Origin: Streptomyces griseomycini
GTDB taxonomy: Bacteria; Actinomycetota; Actinomycetes; Streptomycetales; Streptomycetaceae
NCBI RefSeq assembly: GCF_014203535.1
Contig: NZ_JACHJI010000003.1
Location: 289,707-353,706, forward strand
DNA: 64,000 nt
Direction of reading: 5' to 3'
Shown here: in pieces, positions 17,132 through 26,550 of the stretch
Numbering within the stretch: the stretch's first letter is position 1
Layout: each line of letters opens with the position of its first letter
Notes under the pieces: generated by a model
The model's database searches: none
Seen by the model: the letters and a program-made list of their open reading frames with translations, nothing else
Told to the model about the DNA's origin: nothing
Translations under genes and position numbers: made by a program

Positions 17132-18103
17132 ATGCCCGCAGTGACCGTCGAGAACCCGTTGACGCTGCCCCGCGTGACCGCACCCGCCGACGCCGTGGCA
17201 CGTCCCGTGCTCGCCGTCACGACCGCGCCGAGCGGTTTCGAGGGCGAGGGCTTCCCGGTGCGCCGGGCGTTCGCGGGGATCAACTACCGCCATCTCGACC
17301 CGTTCATCATGATGGACCAGATGGGTGAGGTGGACTACGCGCCCGGCGAGCCGAAGGGCACCCCCTGGCACCCGCACCGCGGCTTCGAGACCGTCACCTA
17401 CATCATCGACGGGACCTTCGACCACCAGGACAGCCACGGGGGTGGCGGCACCATCACCAACGGCGACACCCAGTGGATGACCGCCGGAAGCGGCCTGCTG
17501 CACATCGAGGCGCCGCCGGAGCAGCTCGTCATGTCCGGGGGCCTCTTCCACGGCCTCCAGCTGTGGGTGAACCTCCCGGCCAAGGACAAGATGATGGCGC
17601 CGCGCTACCAGGACATCCGGGGCGGCAGCGTCCAGCTGCTCACCTCCCCCGACGGAGGCGCGCTGCTGCGGGTCATCGCCGGTGAGCTGGACGGCCACCA
17701 GGGTCCCGGCATCACGCACACGCCGATCACGATGATCCACGCGACGCTCGCACCGGGCGCCGAGATCACCCTCCCCTGGCGCGAGGACTTCAACGGCCTG
17801 GCCTACGTCCTGGCGGGCAGGGGCGCCGTGGGCACGGAGCGCCGTCCGGTCCACCTGGGGCAGACCGCGGTCTTCGGCGCCGGGTCCTCGCTGACCGTCC
17901 GCGCGGACGAGAAGCAGGACTCCCACACCCCGGACCTGGAGGTCGTCCTGCTCGGCGGGCAGCCGATCCGTGAGCCCATGGCCCACTACGGCCCGTTCGT
18001 CATGAACACCCGCGAGGAGCTCCAGCAGGCGTTCGAGGACTTCCAGAAGGGCCGGCTCGGAACGATCCCGGCGGTGCACGGGATGTCCGAGGGCGGACTG
18101 TAG
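17132..18103 (+). CDS. Pirin family protein
   Basis: A 323-residue bicupin. The N-terminal cupin holds the pirin metal-binding motif in the HPHRGFETVTY region, and the C-terminal half has the second, degenerate beta-barrel. Pirins bind iron; bacterial ones have been reported as quercetin 2,3-dioxygenases or redox-dependent regulators of central metabolism. ATG 17132 follows a strong GAGGAGGT ribosome-binding site. A TAAAGT -10-like sequence (17102-17107) and two TCAAC direct repeats lie in the short upstream gap, so it has its own promoter. Confidence 0.92.
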   Translation: MPAVTVENPLTLPRVTAPADAVARPVLAVTTAPSGFEGEGFPVRRAFAGINYRHLDPFIMMDQMGEVDYAPGEPKGTPWHPHRGFETVTYIIDGTFDHQDSHGGGGTITNGDTQWMTAGSGLLHIEAPPEQLVMSGGLFHGLQLWVNLPAKDKMMAPRYQDIRGGSVQLLTSPDGGALLRVIAGELDGHQGPGITHTPITMIHATLAPGAEITLPWREDFNGLAYVLAGRGAVGTERRPVHLGQTAVFGAGSSLTVRADEKQDSHTPDLEVVLLGGQPIREPMAHYGPFVMNTREELQQAFEDFQKGRLGTIPAVHGMSEGGL

Positions 18104-18126
18104 GTCCCTCTCCCGAGCCCCGGAGA

Positions 18127-18158
18127 ACGAGCCCCGTCCGGTCAGGGACGGGGCTCGT
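18127..18158. terminator. Bidirectional terminator
   Basis: A 13-bp perfect stem (18127-18139 with 18146-18158) between the convergent pirin and SpoIIE genes. It includes the stop codon of the latter. Confidence 0.8.
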
Positions 18159-20301
18159 CCGCATGTGCGCGGCCGTGTCCGGCACCGTCGGGCCCGGCCC
18201 CGTCCGTCTCGTACAGCTCGAACCAGATGCTCTTGCCCTCGCCGCGCGGGGCCACCCCCCAGGCGTCCGCGAGCAGCTCGATCAGCATCAGGCCACGTCC
18301 GGAGGACGCCATCTCACCCGGCCGGCGCTTGTGCGGCAGGTCGTCGCCGGTGTCGGTGACCTCGACGCGGATCTGCCGCTCGCCCGGCTCCCCGGTGACG
18401 TCGGTGACCAGCAGGGCGTCCGTGTCGGTGTGGACCAGGACGTTCGTCAGCACCTCGGAGAGCAGCAGCACCGCGGAGTCCTTCTGGTCCTCGTCGGGCC
18501 AGTCGTGCAGCAGCTCGCGCAGTTGCTGCCGGGCGTCGGCGACGCGCTCCGGTTCGGCCTGTGCGACCGTCATCACCGCGCGACGCACCGGCGACCGGGC
18601 ATCGACGTGGTCACCGCTCTCCCGGTGCAGCAGCAGGAGCGCCATGTCGTCCTCGCGGCGGTCGACGAGCGGTCCGGTCGTGTGGTGCGAGGACGGTCCG
18701 AGCACGGCCTGGATCAGTGCGTCGGCCAGCTCGTCCATGCTGTCCCAGCGGTCCTCCAGGACGCTGCGCAGCCGTCCCCAGCCGGTCCGCAGGTCGTGGC
18801 CGCCGGTCTCGACCAGGCCGTCCGTGCAGAGCATCAGGGTCTCGCCGGGTTCCAGGGCGTGCCGTGTCGTCGGGTAGTCGGAGTCCGGGTCGATGCCGAG
18901 CGGCAGTCCGCCCGCCGTGGCGCGGATCAGCGCCGTGCCGTCCGCCATGCGCACGACCGGGTCCAGGTGGCCGGCCCGGGCGCTCTCCACGGTGCCCGTC
19001 GCCGAGTCGACCTCGGCGTAGTAACAGGTCGCGAAACGCACATCGTCGGGGTCCTCGTCGTGGTTCCCCTGGGTGAGGCCGTGGAAGAAGTGGGAGGCCC
19101 GGGAGAGCACGGCGTCGGGGCGGTGGCCCTCGGCGGCGTACGCGCGCAGGGCGATGCGCAACTGCCCCATCAGCCCGGCCGCCCGTACGTCGTGCCCCTG
19201 GACGTCGCCGATGACCAGGGCGAAGCGGCCGCGGGGCAGCGGGATCACGTCGTACCAGTCGCCGCCGACCTGGAGCCCGCCACCGGTGGGGACGTAGCGG
19301 GCGGCGATGTCCATGCCCGGGATGTCGGGTCCCAGCGCGGGCAGCATGGAGCGCTGCAGTCCCTCGCTCAGCTCCCGCTGGGTCTCGGCCGCGCCCGCCC
19401 GGGACAGCGCCTGCGCCAGCATGCGCGCCACGGTGGTCAGCACGGAGCGCTCGTCGGGGGTGAACGCGACCGGGTAGGCGAAGCCCGCCATCCACGCGCC
19501 CATCGGACGCCCGGCCACGGTCAGCGGCAGGAACGCCCAGGACCGGCGGCCGAAGCGCTGGGCGAGCGGCCAGGCGAGCGGGTAACGCGCCTTGTACTGC
19601 TGCGGGGAGGAGAGGTAGACCGCGCGGCCCGTCCGCACCACCTCGGCGGCCGGGTAGTCCGTGTCCACCGCCATGGAGGTGAACGGGGCCTCCTCGCCGG
19701 GCTCCTGCCCGTGGTGGCCTATGACCGTGAGCCGGTCGCCCTCCACGCCGAAGACGGCCAGCCCGTCCGGGGAGAAGCCCGGCATCGACAGGTTGGCGGC
19801 GACCCGCAGCACCTCCTGCGTCGACCGCGCCTCGGCCAGCGCCCGGCCCGCGTCCAGCAGGAACGCCTCCCGTGACCGCCGCCAGTCGCCGGTGACCGCG
19901 CTGCGTCCGGCGGGCGTTCCCGGCGCGGGCTCGGTGACCTCCTGAAGGGTGCCGGTCAGGACGTAGGCCTTGCGGACGCGGTCGAAGGCGGGCTTGGAGC
20001 GGCTGCGCACCACCCGGACGACCCGCTGCTGGTCGTCCATGATCCGGATCCGTACCTCGGCGAGGGTCTCCTCGGCGACGGCGAGCCGGACGACCCCGGT
20101 GATCTCGTTCCAGTCGACGGGGTGCAGACGGGCCCGGACCTGGGCCTCCGTGAGGGTGGTCCGTTCGGCGGGCAGTCCGAGCAGCCGTGCCGCGACGGCG
20201 TCGACCGTGACCAGCCCGGCCGCGGTGTCCCAGTGCCACAGACCGGTGTCGAGGACGGCGAGGACGTCCCCCAGAGAGGACAAGGGCTCACCAGTGCGCA
20301 T
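18142..20301 (-). CDS. PAS-GAF-SpoIIE phosphatase with HATPase domain
   Basis: A 719-residue multi-domain signalling protein. A PAS-like domain (about residues 5-125) and a GAF domain (150-305) precede a PP2C/SpoIIE serine phosphatase (320-530, with GGDWYDV and VIGDVQGHDV metal-binding aspartates). A C-terminal anti-sigma-type HATPase (560-695) carries the EVLTNVLVHT N-box and SSGRGLMLIELLA G-box. This is the typical Streptomyces arrangement in which one protein dephosphorylates an anti-anti-sigma factor and can also bind sigma or anti-anti-sigma partners. No membrane segment is seen, and no sigma or anti-sigma gene lies beside it. Confidence 0.93.
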   Translation of the reverse strand: MRTGEPLSSLGDVLAVLDTGLWHWDTAAGLVTVDAVAARLLGLPAERTTLTEAQVRARLHPVDWNEITGVVRLAVAEETLAEVRIRIMDDQQRVVRVVRSRSKPAFDRVRKAYVLTGTLQEVTEPAPGTPAGRSAVTGDWRRSREAFLLDAGRALAEARSTQEVLRVAANLSMPGFSPDGLAVFGVEGDRLTVIGHHGQEPGEEAPFTSMAVDTDYPAAEVVRTGRAVYLSSPQQYKARYPLAWPLAQRFGRRSWAFLPLTVAGRPMGAWMAGFAYPVAFTPDERSVLTTVARMLAQALSRAGAAETQRELSEGLQRSMLPALGPDIPGMDIAARYVPTGGGLQVGGDWYDVIPLPRGRFALVIGDVQGHDVRAAGLMGQLRIALRAYAAEGHRPDAVLSRASHFFHGLTQGNHDEDPDDVRFATCYYAEVDSATGTVESARAGHLDPVVRMADGTALIRATAGGLPLGIDPDSDYPTTRHALEPGETLMLCTDGLVETGGHDLRTGWGRLRSVLEDRWDSMDELADALIQAVLGPSSHHTTGPLVDRREDDMALLLLHRESGDHVDARSPVRRAVMTVAQAEPERVADARQQLRELLHDWPDEDQKDSAVLLLSEVLTNVLVHTDTDALLVTDVTGEPGERQIRVEVTDTGDDLPHKRRPGEMASSGRGLMLIELLADAWGVAPRGEGKSIWFELYETDGAGPDGAGHGRAHADEPRP

Positions 20302-20408
20302 TGCCCCACTTTATGAAGATGGTGTCGAAAACTGCCACCGAGGCCGCACGCATGCTCGGGTGGTGATGACGGGGAAGCGATCGTGGGTCGGCCGGTAGGC
20401 TGGGGGGA

Positions 20409-20422
20409 GTTTCACGTGAAAC
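20409..20422. other. parS centromere-like site (ParB binding)
   Basis: GTTTCACGTGAAAC is identical to the 14-bp Streptomyces parS consensus bound by ParB for origin segregation during sporulation. It lies 36 bases before aspS and just after a TAGGCT -10-like box (20396-20401), so the transcription start of aspS would fall at its edge. Streptomyces parS sites cluster around oriC, which places this window in the origin region. It is the only perfect copy I found here. Confidence 0.9.
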
Positions 20423-20457
20423 GAAGACCCCGATCCGCGAAGACTGGATGAACGACG

Positions 20458-22221
20458 ATGCATCGGTACAGGTCCCACACCTGCGGCGAGCTCCGCGCCT
20501 CTGACGTCGGCACCGACGTCCGGCTGAGTGGCTGGCTGCACAATCGGCGCGACCTGGGCGGCATCCTCTTCATCGATCTGCGCGACCACTACGGCATCAC
20601 GCAGCTCGTGGCCCGTCCGGGCACGGAGGCGTACGAGGCGCTGGACAAGCTGTCCAAGGAGACGGTGGTCCGCGTCGACGGCAAGGTCGTCTCGCGCGGC
20701 GCGGAGAACGTCAACCCCGAGCTGCCGACCGGTGAGGTCGAGGTCGAGGTCGGCGCGGTGGAGGTGCTGGGCGCGGCGGCCCCGCTGCCCTTCACGATCA
20801 ACACCGAGGACGGTGTCAACGAGGAGCGGCGCCTGGAGTACCGCTTCCTGGACCTGCGCCGCGAGCGCATGCACCGCAACATCATGCTGCGCACGCAGGT
20901 CATCTCGGCGATCCGCCGGAAGATGACGGCGCTGGGCTTCAACGAGATGACGACGCCGATCCTGTCCGCGACCTCCCCCGAGGGCGCCCGTGACTTCGTC
21001 GTCCCCTCCCGCCTGAACCCGGGCAAGTTCTACGCCCTCCCCCAGGCCCCGCAGCAGTTCAAGCAGCTGCTGATGATCTCCGGCTTCGACCGCTACTTCC
21101 AGATCGCGCCCTGCTTCCGTGACGAGGACGCCCGCGCGGACCGTTCGCCGGGCGAGTTCTACCAGCTCGACGTGGAGATGTCCTTCGTCGAGCAGGAGGA
21201 CGTCTTCCAGCCGATCGAGAAGCTGATGACCGAGCTGTTCGAGGAGTTCGGCAACGGCCGGCACGTGACGTCGCCGTTCCCGCGGATCCCGTTCCGCGAG
21301 GCGATGCTGAAGTACGGCTCCGACAAGCCGGACCTGCGCGCCAAGCTGGAGCTCGTCGACATCACCGACGTCTTCGAGGGCTCGGAGTTCAAGGCGTTCG
21401 CCGGCAAGCACGTGCGCGCGCTGCCGGTGCCGGACGTCTCCGGCCAGCCCCGCAAGTTCTTCGACCAGCTCGGCGACTTCGCGGTCGCGCAGGGCGCGAA
21501 GGGCCTGGCGTGGGTGCGGGTCGGCGAGGACGGCTCGCTGACCGGCCCGATCGCGAAGTTCCTGACGGAGGAGAACGTCGCCGAGCTGACCAAGCGGCTC
21601 TCCCTGGCCCCCGGCCACGCGGTGTTCTTCGGTGCGGGCGAGTTCGACGAGGTCTCGAAGATCATGGGCGCGGTGCGCGTCGAGGCCGCCAAGCGGGCCG
21701 GCCACTTCGAGGAGGACGTCTTCCGCTTCTGCTGGATCGTCGACTTCCCGATGTACGAGAAGGACGAGGAGACCGGCGCGATCGACTTCTCGCACAACCC
21801 CTTCTCGATGCCGCAGGGCGGCCTGGAGGCCCTGCAGACCCAGGACCCGCTGTCCATCCTCGGCTGGCAGTACGACATCGTCTGCAACGGTGTCGAGCTG
21901 TCCTCCGGCGCCATCCGGAACCACGAGCCGGAGATCATGCTCAAGGCCTTCGAGATCGCGGGTTACGACCGCGAGACGGTCGAGGAGAAGTTCGCCGGCA
22001 TGCTCCGCGCGTTCCGCTTCGGCGCCCCGCCGCACGGCGGCATCGCGCCCGGCGTCGACCGCATCGTCATGCTGCTCGCCGACGAGCCCAACATCCGCGA
22101 GACCATCGCCTTCCCGCTCAACGGCAACGCCCAGGACCTGATGATGGGCGCGCCGACGGAGCTGGAGGAGGCCCGCCTGAAGGAGCTCCACCTCTCGGTG
22201 CGCAAGCCGCAGCCGAAGTAA
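20458..22221 (+). CDS. aspS: Aspartyl-tRNA synthetase
   Basis: A 587-residue class II aminoacyl-tRNA synthetase of the long bacterial type. An OB-fold anticodon-binding domain (residues 1-110) is followed by the catalytic core with motif 2 ([20 protein letters not shown]), the bacterial GAD insertion (about 310-415) and motif 3 ([21 protein letters not shown]). It charges tRNA-Asp. ATG 20458 opens directly on the conserved [12 protein letters not shown] start. It is preceded by a parS site and followed by a long bidirectional terminator, so it is monocistronic. Confidence 0.98.
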   Translation: MHRYRSHTCGELRASDVGTDVRLSGWLHNRRDLGGILFIDLRDHYGITQLVARPGTEAYEALDKLSKETVVRVDGKVVSRGAENVNPELPTGEVEVEVGAVEVLGAAAPLPFTINTEDGVNEERRLEYRFLDLRRERMHRNIMLRTQVISAIRRKMTALGFNEMTTPILSATSPEGARDFVVPSRLNPGKFYALPQAPQQFKQLLMISGFDRYFQIAPCFRDEDARADRSPGEFYQLDVEMSFVEQEDVFQPIEKLMTELFEEFGNGRHVTSPFPRIPFREAMLKYGSDKPDLRAKLELVDITDVFEGSEFKAFAGKHVRALPVPDVSGQPRKFFDQLGDFAVAQGAKGLAWVRVGEDGSLTGPIAKFLTEENVAELTKRLSLAPGHAVFFGAGEFDEVSKIMGAVRVEAAKRAGHFEEDVFRFCWIVDFPMYEKDEETGAIDFSHNPFSMPQGGLEALQTQDPLSILGWQYDIVCNGVELSSGAIRNHEPEIMLKAFEIAGYDRETVEEKFAGMLRAFRFGAPPHGGIAPGVDRIVMLLADEPNIRETIAFPLNGNAQDLMMGAPTELEEARLKELHLSVRKPQPK

Positions 22222-22230
22222 CCGACCGGT

Positions 22231-22278
22231 ACGACGGAGGGGCCCGGAGCCGCACGCGGCTCCGGGCCCCTCCGTCGT
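22231..22278. terminator. Bidirectional terminator after aspS
   Basis: A perfect 23-bp inverted repeat (22231-22253 with 22256-22278) between the convergent aspS and glycosyltransferase genes. Confidence 0.88.
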
Positions 22279-22300
22279 CCGTCGTCCGGGCCGGGAAGGG

Positions 22301-24235
22301 TCAGCGTGACCGGCCCAGCCGTCGCCGGACCCGCCGGACCCGGGGGTCGCCGACCACCGTGTCGAGGAGCCGGCGCCCGGGGCCGGCCACGTAGGCGGGG
22401 CCCTCCAGACGCAGCAGGGCGCCGTCGCTGACGACGGCGTACGCGACCGGTGCGTCCGCCTTCGGGAAGGTGACCGGATGGCGTCCGGCCGGAAGCGCGA
22501 GGCGGGCGGGCAGGCGCAGCCGCACCGCCGTCCCGTCGGTGGAGGGAACCAGCTCGGCGGTCACCGTCAGCGCGGACACCGCGGCCTTGACCCGCACCCG
22601 GCCACCGGACGCCGCCGTCACGTAGGGCAGCGGCAGCGACCGTCCGGCGCGCGCGTCGTTGGCGGCGGCGGCCCCGGCCGTGTCGGGGCCGAACCGGCGC
22701 AGCCGCTGGTCCAGGTCGAGGGCGAGCTGGCCGCCGGCCGTCCAGTACGGGAGCGCGAGCCGCCCACCGGTCAGCGCCGGGCCCGCGGCCGGGGTGCTCG
22801 GGGTGCCCTGACCGGTCACCCGGACCATCCGGTCGATGCCCAGCAGCTGGACGAACGCCCAGACGTCGTACACCCCGCGCCCCAGGGGCCCGCCGCCGGC
22901 CAGCCGCTCCGGGTCGATGCGCAGCCGCCCGGACGCGACCAGCCGCGACCTTCCGTCGCCGGCCGGCCGGAGCCGGACCTCCAGGTCACCCTCCGGGTAC
23001 CACCAGTCCTCCCGGTCCCGGTCCTTGACCACGATCTCCGCGTACGCCAGCCGGAACGGATCGCGCACCTCGTACCCGTCGTCGGCGCCCGGCACGCCGT
23101 CCAGCAGCTCCGGGTCCAGCCACCACGTGCCGTTCCGCTCGACCAGGACCAACGGCTCGCCGTCCCCGCGCAGCAGGTCCAGCGTGATGTCGGCGGCCAG
23201 GCGGCCGTCCTCCCACCGCAGCGGGCCGATCTCGGTGCGCGCCTTCACCGCGCGGACGTGCTCGGCGAACGCCCGCGCCCCGTCGAAGTCACCGCTCTCC
23301 AGCAGTCCGGCGCGGACCCGCGACACCGCGGGCAGTCCCTCCCGCACGGCCGGCGGGAACTCCTCCAGCGCCAGCTCGCGGGCCGCCTCGAAGCGCGGCA
23401 GCTGCTCGGCCGGGTCCTCGCGCAGGATCTCGGGCTCCCGGGCCCTGGAGAGGACCTCCACGTGGTACAGGCGGTGCAGCAGCCGGTTCTGCAGCGCGTC
23501 GATGTCGTCGGAGGGGGTGGTGCCGTCCTTGATCCCGCGGACGACGGTGCGGCAGTTGGACCAGAACCCGTGCCGGGGGTTGAACCGGTGGCGGGTGTTG
23601 TTGCCGCCGTCGTCCCGCTTCATCCAGTAGTAGCAGGGGTAGTCGGCGAGGATCGATATGCGTTCCGCCTTCAGGTAGGCGGCGGTGACGAAGGCGAGGT
23701 CCTCCAGGATCCACGGCCCCTCCGGGAACCGCAGCCCGTGCTCCTCGACGAAGGCCCGCCGGAACATCTTGTGCGGCGACAGGCTCTGCATCAGCTCGTC
23801 GTTCTCGATGGTGCAGGCGTCGACCGTGTGCCGGAACAGCCGCCGGGGGCGCACCATCGTGCTGGACATCTTGCCGATCACCACGTCGGCGCCGTTGCGC
23901 TTCGCGTGCTCGTACAGCCGCTCCAGGGCCTCGGTCCCGAGCTTGTCGTCGTGGTCGACGAACTGCACGTACTCGCCCCTGGCGTGCTCCATGCCGAGGT
24001 TGCGCGGCGCGCCCGGCCAGCCCGAGTTGGGCCGGGTGTGCACCTGGACGTTCGGGTGTCCGGCCGCGAGCTTCTCCAGCCGGTCCAGCGTGTCGTCCGT
24101 CGACCCGTCGTCGACGTAGATCACCTCGTACTCGTCGGCCGGCAGGCTCTGCCCGAGCAGCGACGGCGCGCACTCGTCGACGTACTGGCCGGTGTTGTAG
24201 ACGGGAACGATGACGCTGACCTTGAGTCTCGGCAT
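22301..24235 (-). CDS. Family 2 glycosyltransferase
   Basis: A 644-residue protein with an N-terminal GT-A domain (residues 5-230). VSVIVPVYNTGQYVDEC opens the nucleotide-sugar site, VDDGSTDDT is the first acidic cluster, and FVDHDDKLG holds the metal-binding DxD-type motif. The remaining 400 residues are a mixed beta-rich region that is typical of Streptomyces wall-glycan (teichoic acid-like) GT2 enzymes. No membrane helix is seen, so it acts on the cytoplasmic face. Sugar donor and acceptor are unknown. No other polysaccharide genes are nearby. Confidence 0.88.
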   Translation of the reverse strand: MPRLKVSVIVPVYNTGQYVDECAPSLLGQSLPADEYEVIYVDDGSTDDTLDRLEKLAAGHPNVQVHTRPNSGWPGAPRNLGMEHARGEYVQFVDHDDKLGTEALERLYEHAKRNGADVVIGKMSSTMVRPRRLFRHTVDACTIENDELMQSLSPHKMFRRAFVEEHGLRFPEGPWILEDLAFVTAAYLKAERISILADYPCYYWMKRDDGGNNTRHRFNPRHGFWSNCRTVVRGIKDGTTPSDDIDALQNRLLHRLYHVEVLSRAREPEILREDPAEQLPRFEAARELALEEFPPAVREGLPAVSRVRAGLLESGDFDGARAFAEHVRAVKARTEIGPLRWEDGRLAADITLDLLRGDGEPLVLVERNGTWWLDPELLDGVPGADDGYEVRDPFRLAYAEIVVKDRDREDWWYPEGDLEVRLRPAGDGRSRLVASGRLRIDPERLAGGGPLGRGVYDVWAFVQLLGIDRMVRVTGQGTPSTPAAGPALTGGRLALPYWTAGGQLALDLDQRLRRFGPDTAGAAAANDARAGRSLPLPYVTAASGGRVRVKAAVSALTVTAELVPSTDGTAVRLRLPARLALPAGRHPVTFPKADAPVAYAVVSDGALLRLEGPAYVAGPGRRLLDTVVGDPRVRRVRRRLGRSR

Positions 24236-24313
24236 TCTCCGGACCCTACCCGGCCCGTTCCGGGGCCCGGAAACGGTGGTTCCCGGGCCCGCCGGTCCGC
24301 GCCGTGCCGGCGG

Positions 24314-24679
24314 CTACCGCGCCACGAACTGGGTGAGGATCGCCTGGACCTCGTAGATGTCGACGCCCTTGGTGAAGGTCTTCTGGAGCGGGGTCGGGGA
24401 GCCGGAGATCCAGATCTTCAGTTCGGCGTCGAGGTCGAACGTGCCGGCGGTCTCCACCGCGAAGTGGGTGATGCTGCGGTACGGGACCGAGTGGTACTCC
24501 ACCTTCTTGCCGGTGATGCCCTGCTTGTCGACCAGGATCAGACGGCGGTCGGTGAACAGTATGGTGTCGCGGATCAGCAGGAACGCGGCGTGCACCTGCT
24601 CGCCGTGGCCGAGCAGGCGGGCGTAGTCCTGCTGGGCCTGCGCCGGGTCGACGGTGTGCGCGTTGCCGAAGAGCGCCAT
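24314..24679 (-). CDS. Bacterial PH domain-containing protein
   Basis: A 121-residue protein matching the bacterial PH (bPH_1) fold: a string of beta-strands (DTILFTDRRLILVDKQG and VEYHSVPYRSITHFAVETAG) closed by a C-terminal helix (DIYEVQAILTQFVA). The family is small, soluble and of unknown function, and forms ring oligomers in one solved structure. ATG 24679 is chosen because the fold begins right after it. Transcribed away from metG on the same strand, separated by a terminator. Confidence 0.85.
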   Translation of the reverse strand: MALFGNAHTVDPAQAQQDYARLLGHGEQVHAAFLLIRDTILFTDRRLILVDKQGITGKKVEYHSVPYRSITHFAVETAGTFDLDAELKIWISGSPTPLQKTFTKGVDIYEVQAILTQFVAR

Positions 24680-24747
24680 GGATGAAACCCCCCACGTGAG
24701 CGGCGGCGGCCGGACCTCGGCCGCCTTCACGCGATCTTCGCAAAGGG

Positions 24748-24786
24748 AGGGGCCCGGGAGAAGGTTCCTCCTCCTCCCGGGCCCCT
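24748..24786 (-). terminator. Terminator after metG
   Basis: A 13-bp stem (24748-24760 with 24774-24786), 16 bases past the metG stop codon. Confidence 0.85.
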
Positions 24787-24801
24787 GCTGTTGCGAGCGC
24801 G

Positions 24802-26418
24802 TTACGCGGTCGGCTTCTCCTCGAGACGCGGGAACAGGACCGCGCCCTTGGTGACCGTCGAACCGGCGGGCAGCAGACCCCAGGTGCCGGCCTCCTGGAC
24901 CCTCTGGTCCGCGAGGGCGCCGAGGGAGGCCTCGGCACCGAGGGAGTCCCAGAGCTTCCGGGAGGTGTCCGGCATGATCGGGTTGAGCAGCACGGCGACC
25001 GCGCGGAGCGACTCGGCGGCCGTGTACAGGATCGTCGCGAGCCGGGCCCTGCCCTCGTCGGACGCGTCCTTGGCGACCTTCCAGGGCTCCTGCTCGGTGA
25101 TGTAGCCGTTGACCTGCTTGACGAAGTCGAAGACCGCCAGGATGCCGCCCTGGAAGTCCAGCTCGTCGCCGATCCTCCGGTCCGCCTCCGCGACCGCCTT
25201 CGCCAGGCCGTCGTGGATCGCCTTCTCCGCGTCGCCGGACGCCGTCGCCTCCGGCAGCTCGCCGCCGAAGTACTTGCCGACCATCGCCGCCACGCGGGAG
25301 GCGAGGTTGCCGTAGTCGTTGGCCAGCTCGCTGGTGTAGCGGGCGGAGAAGTCCTCCCAGGAGAAGGAGCCGTCCTGGCCGAAGGCGATGGCCCGCAGGA
25401 AGTACCAGCGGTACGCGTCCACGCCGAAGTGCGAGGTCAGGTCCTGCGGCTTGATGCCGGTCAGGTTGGACTTGCTCATCTTCTCGCCGCCGACCATCAG
25501 CCAGCCGTTGGCGGCGATCTTCCCCGGCAGCGGGAGGCCCTGCGCCATCAGCATGGCCGGCCAGATGATCGCGTGGAAGCGGAGGATGTCCTTGCCCACC
25601 AGGTGGACGTCGGCGGGGAAGGTCGAGTCGAACTTCTCCGGGTTCTCGTTGTAGCCGACCGCGGTGGCGTAGTTCAGCAGGGCGTCGACCCACACGTAGA
25701 TGACGTGCTTGTCGTCCCAGGGGACCGGCACGCCCCAGTCGAACGTCGAGCGGGAGATGGACAGGTCCTGCAGGCCCTGGCGGACGAAGTTCACGACCTC
25801 GTTGCGCGCGGACTCGGGCTGGATGAAGCCGGGGTTCGCCTCGTAGTGGGCGAGCAGCTTGTCGCCGTACTCGCTCAGCTTGAAGAAGTAGTTCTCCTCC
25901 TTGAGGATCTCCACCGGCTTCTTGTGGATCGGGCACAGCTTCTGGCCCGCGTGCTCGCCCTCGCCGTCGAGCAGCTCGCCGGGGAGCTTGTACTCCTCGC
26001 AGCCCACGCAGTACGGGCCCTCGTAGCCGCCCTTGTAGATCTCTCCCTTGTCGTAGAGATCCTGGACGAACTCCTGGACGCGGTCGGTGTGCCGCTTCTG
26101 CGTGGTGCGGATGAAGTCGTCGTTCGCGATGTCGAGGTGCTCCCACAGGGGCTTCCAGGCCTCCGTGACGAGCTTGTCGGCCCAGGCCTGGGGGGTGACC
26201 CCGTTCGCCTCGGCCGTGCGCATGATCTTCTGACCGTGCTCGTCCGTGCCGGTGAGGTACCACACCTTCTCGCCGCGCTGACGGTGCCAGCGGGTGAGCA
26301 CGTCGCCTGCGACGGTCGTGTAGGCGTGGCCCAGGTGAGGAGCGTCGTTGACGTAGTAGATGGGGGTCGAGACGTAGTACGCCTTCGCCCCCTGCTTCTC
26401 GGATCCAGTGGCCGCCAT
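24802..26418 (-). CDS. metG: Methionyl-tRNA synthetase
   Basis: A 538-residue class I synthetase. The HIGH-type motif reads HLGH in the N-terminal YYVNDAPHLGHAYTT stretch, and KMSKS appears intact in GGEKMSKSNLTG. A zinc knuckle with CVGCEEY and CPIHKKP pairs lies between. The anticodon-binding helical bundle ends the protein; there is no C-terminal EMAP-like dimerisation domain, as in other short actinobacterial forms. It charges both initiator and elongator tRNA-Met. Confidence 0.98.
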   Translation of the reverse strand: MAATGSEKQGAKAYYVSTPIYYVNDAPHLGHAYTTVAGDVLTRWHRQRGEKVWYLTGTDEHGQKIMRTAEANGVTPQAWADKLVTEAWKPLWEHLDIANDDFIRTTQKRHTDRVQEFVQDLYDKGEIYKGGYEGPYCVGCEEYKLPGELLDGEGEHAGQKLCPIHKKPVEILKEENYFFKLSEYGDKLLAHYEANPGFIQPESARNEVVNFVRQGLQDLSISRSTFDWGVPVPWDDKHVIYVWVDALLNYATAVGYNENPEKFDSTFPADVHLVGKDILRFHAIIWPAMLMAQGLPLPGKIAANGWLMVGGEKMSKSNLTGIKPQDLTSHFGVDAYRWYFLRAIAFGQDGSFSWEDFSARYTSELANDYGNLASRVAAMVGKYFGGELPEATASGDAEKAIHDGLAKAVAEADRRIGDELDFQGGILAVFDFVKQVNGYITEQEPWKVAKDASDEGRARLATILYTAAESLRAVAVLLNPIMPDTSRKLWDSLGAEASLGALADQRVQEAGTWGLLPAGSTVTKGAVLFPRLEEKPTA

Positions 26419-26550
26419 GGTCGAAATCCTACTGGTCGCGCGAAGATCGACTCACCTGCGTTCCGGGGGGCGGACGGGAGGGCTCCGGTGCCCTGCCGCG
26501 TCCGCCCCCGGGTGTCGCGCGTTCCTCCGCGGTGTTCCCCCGCGGCGTCC

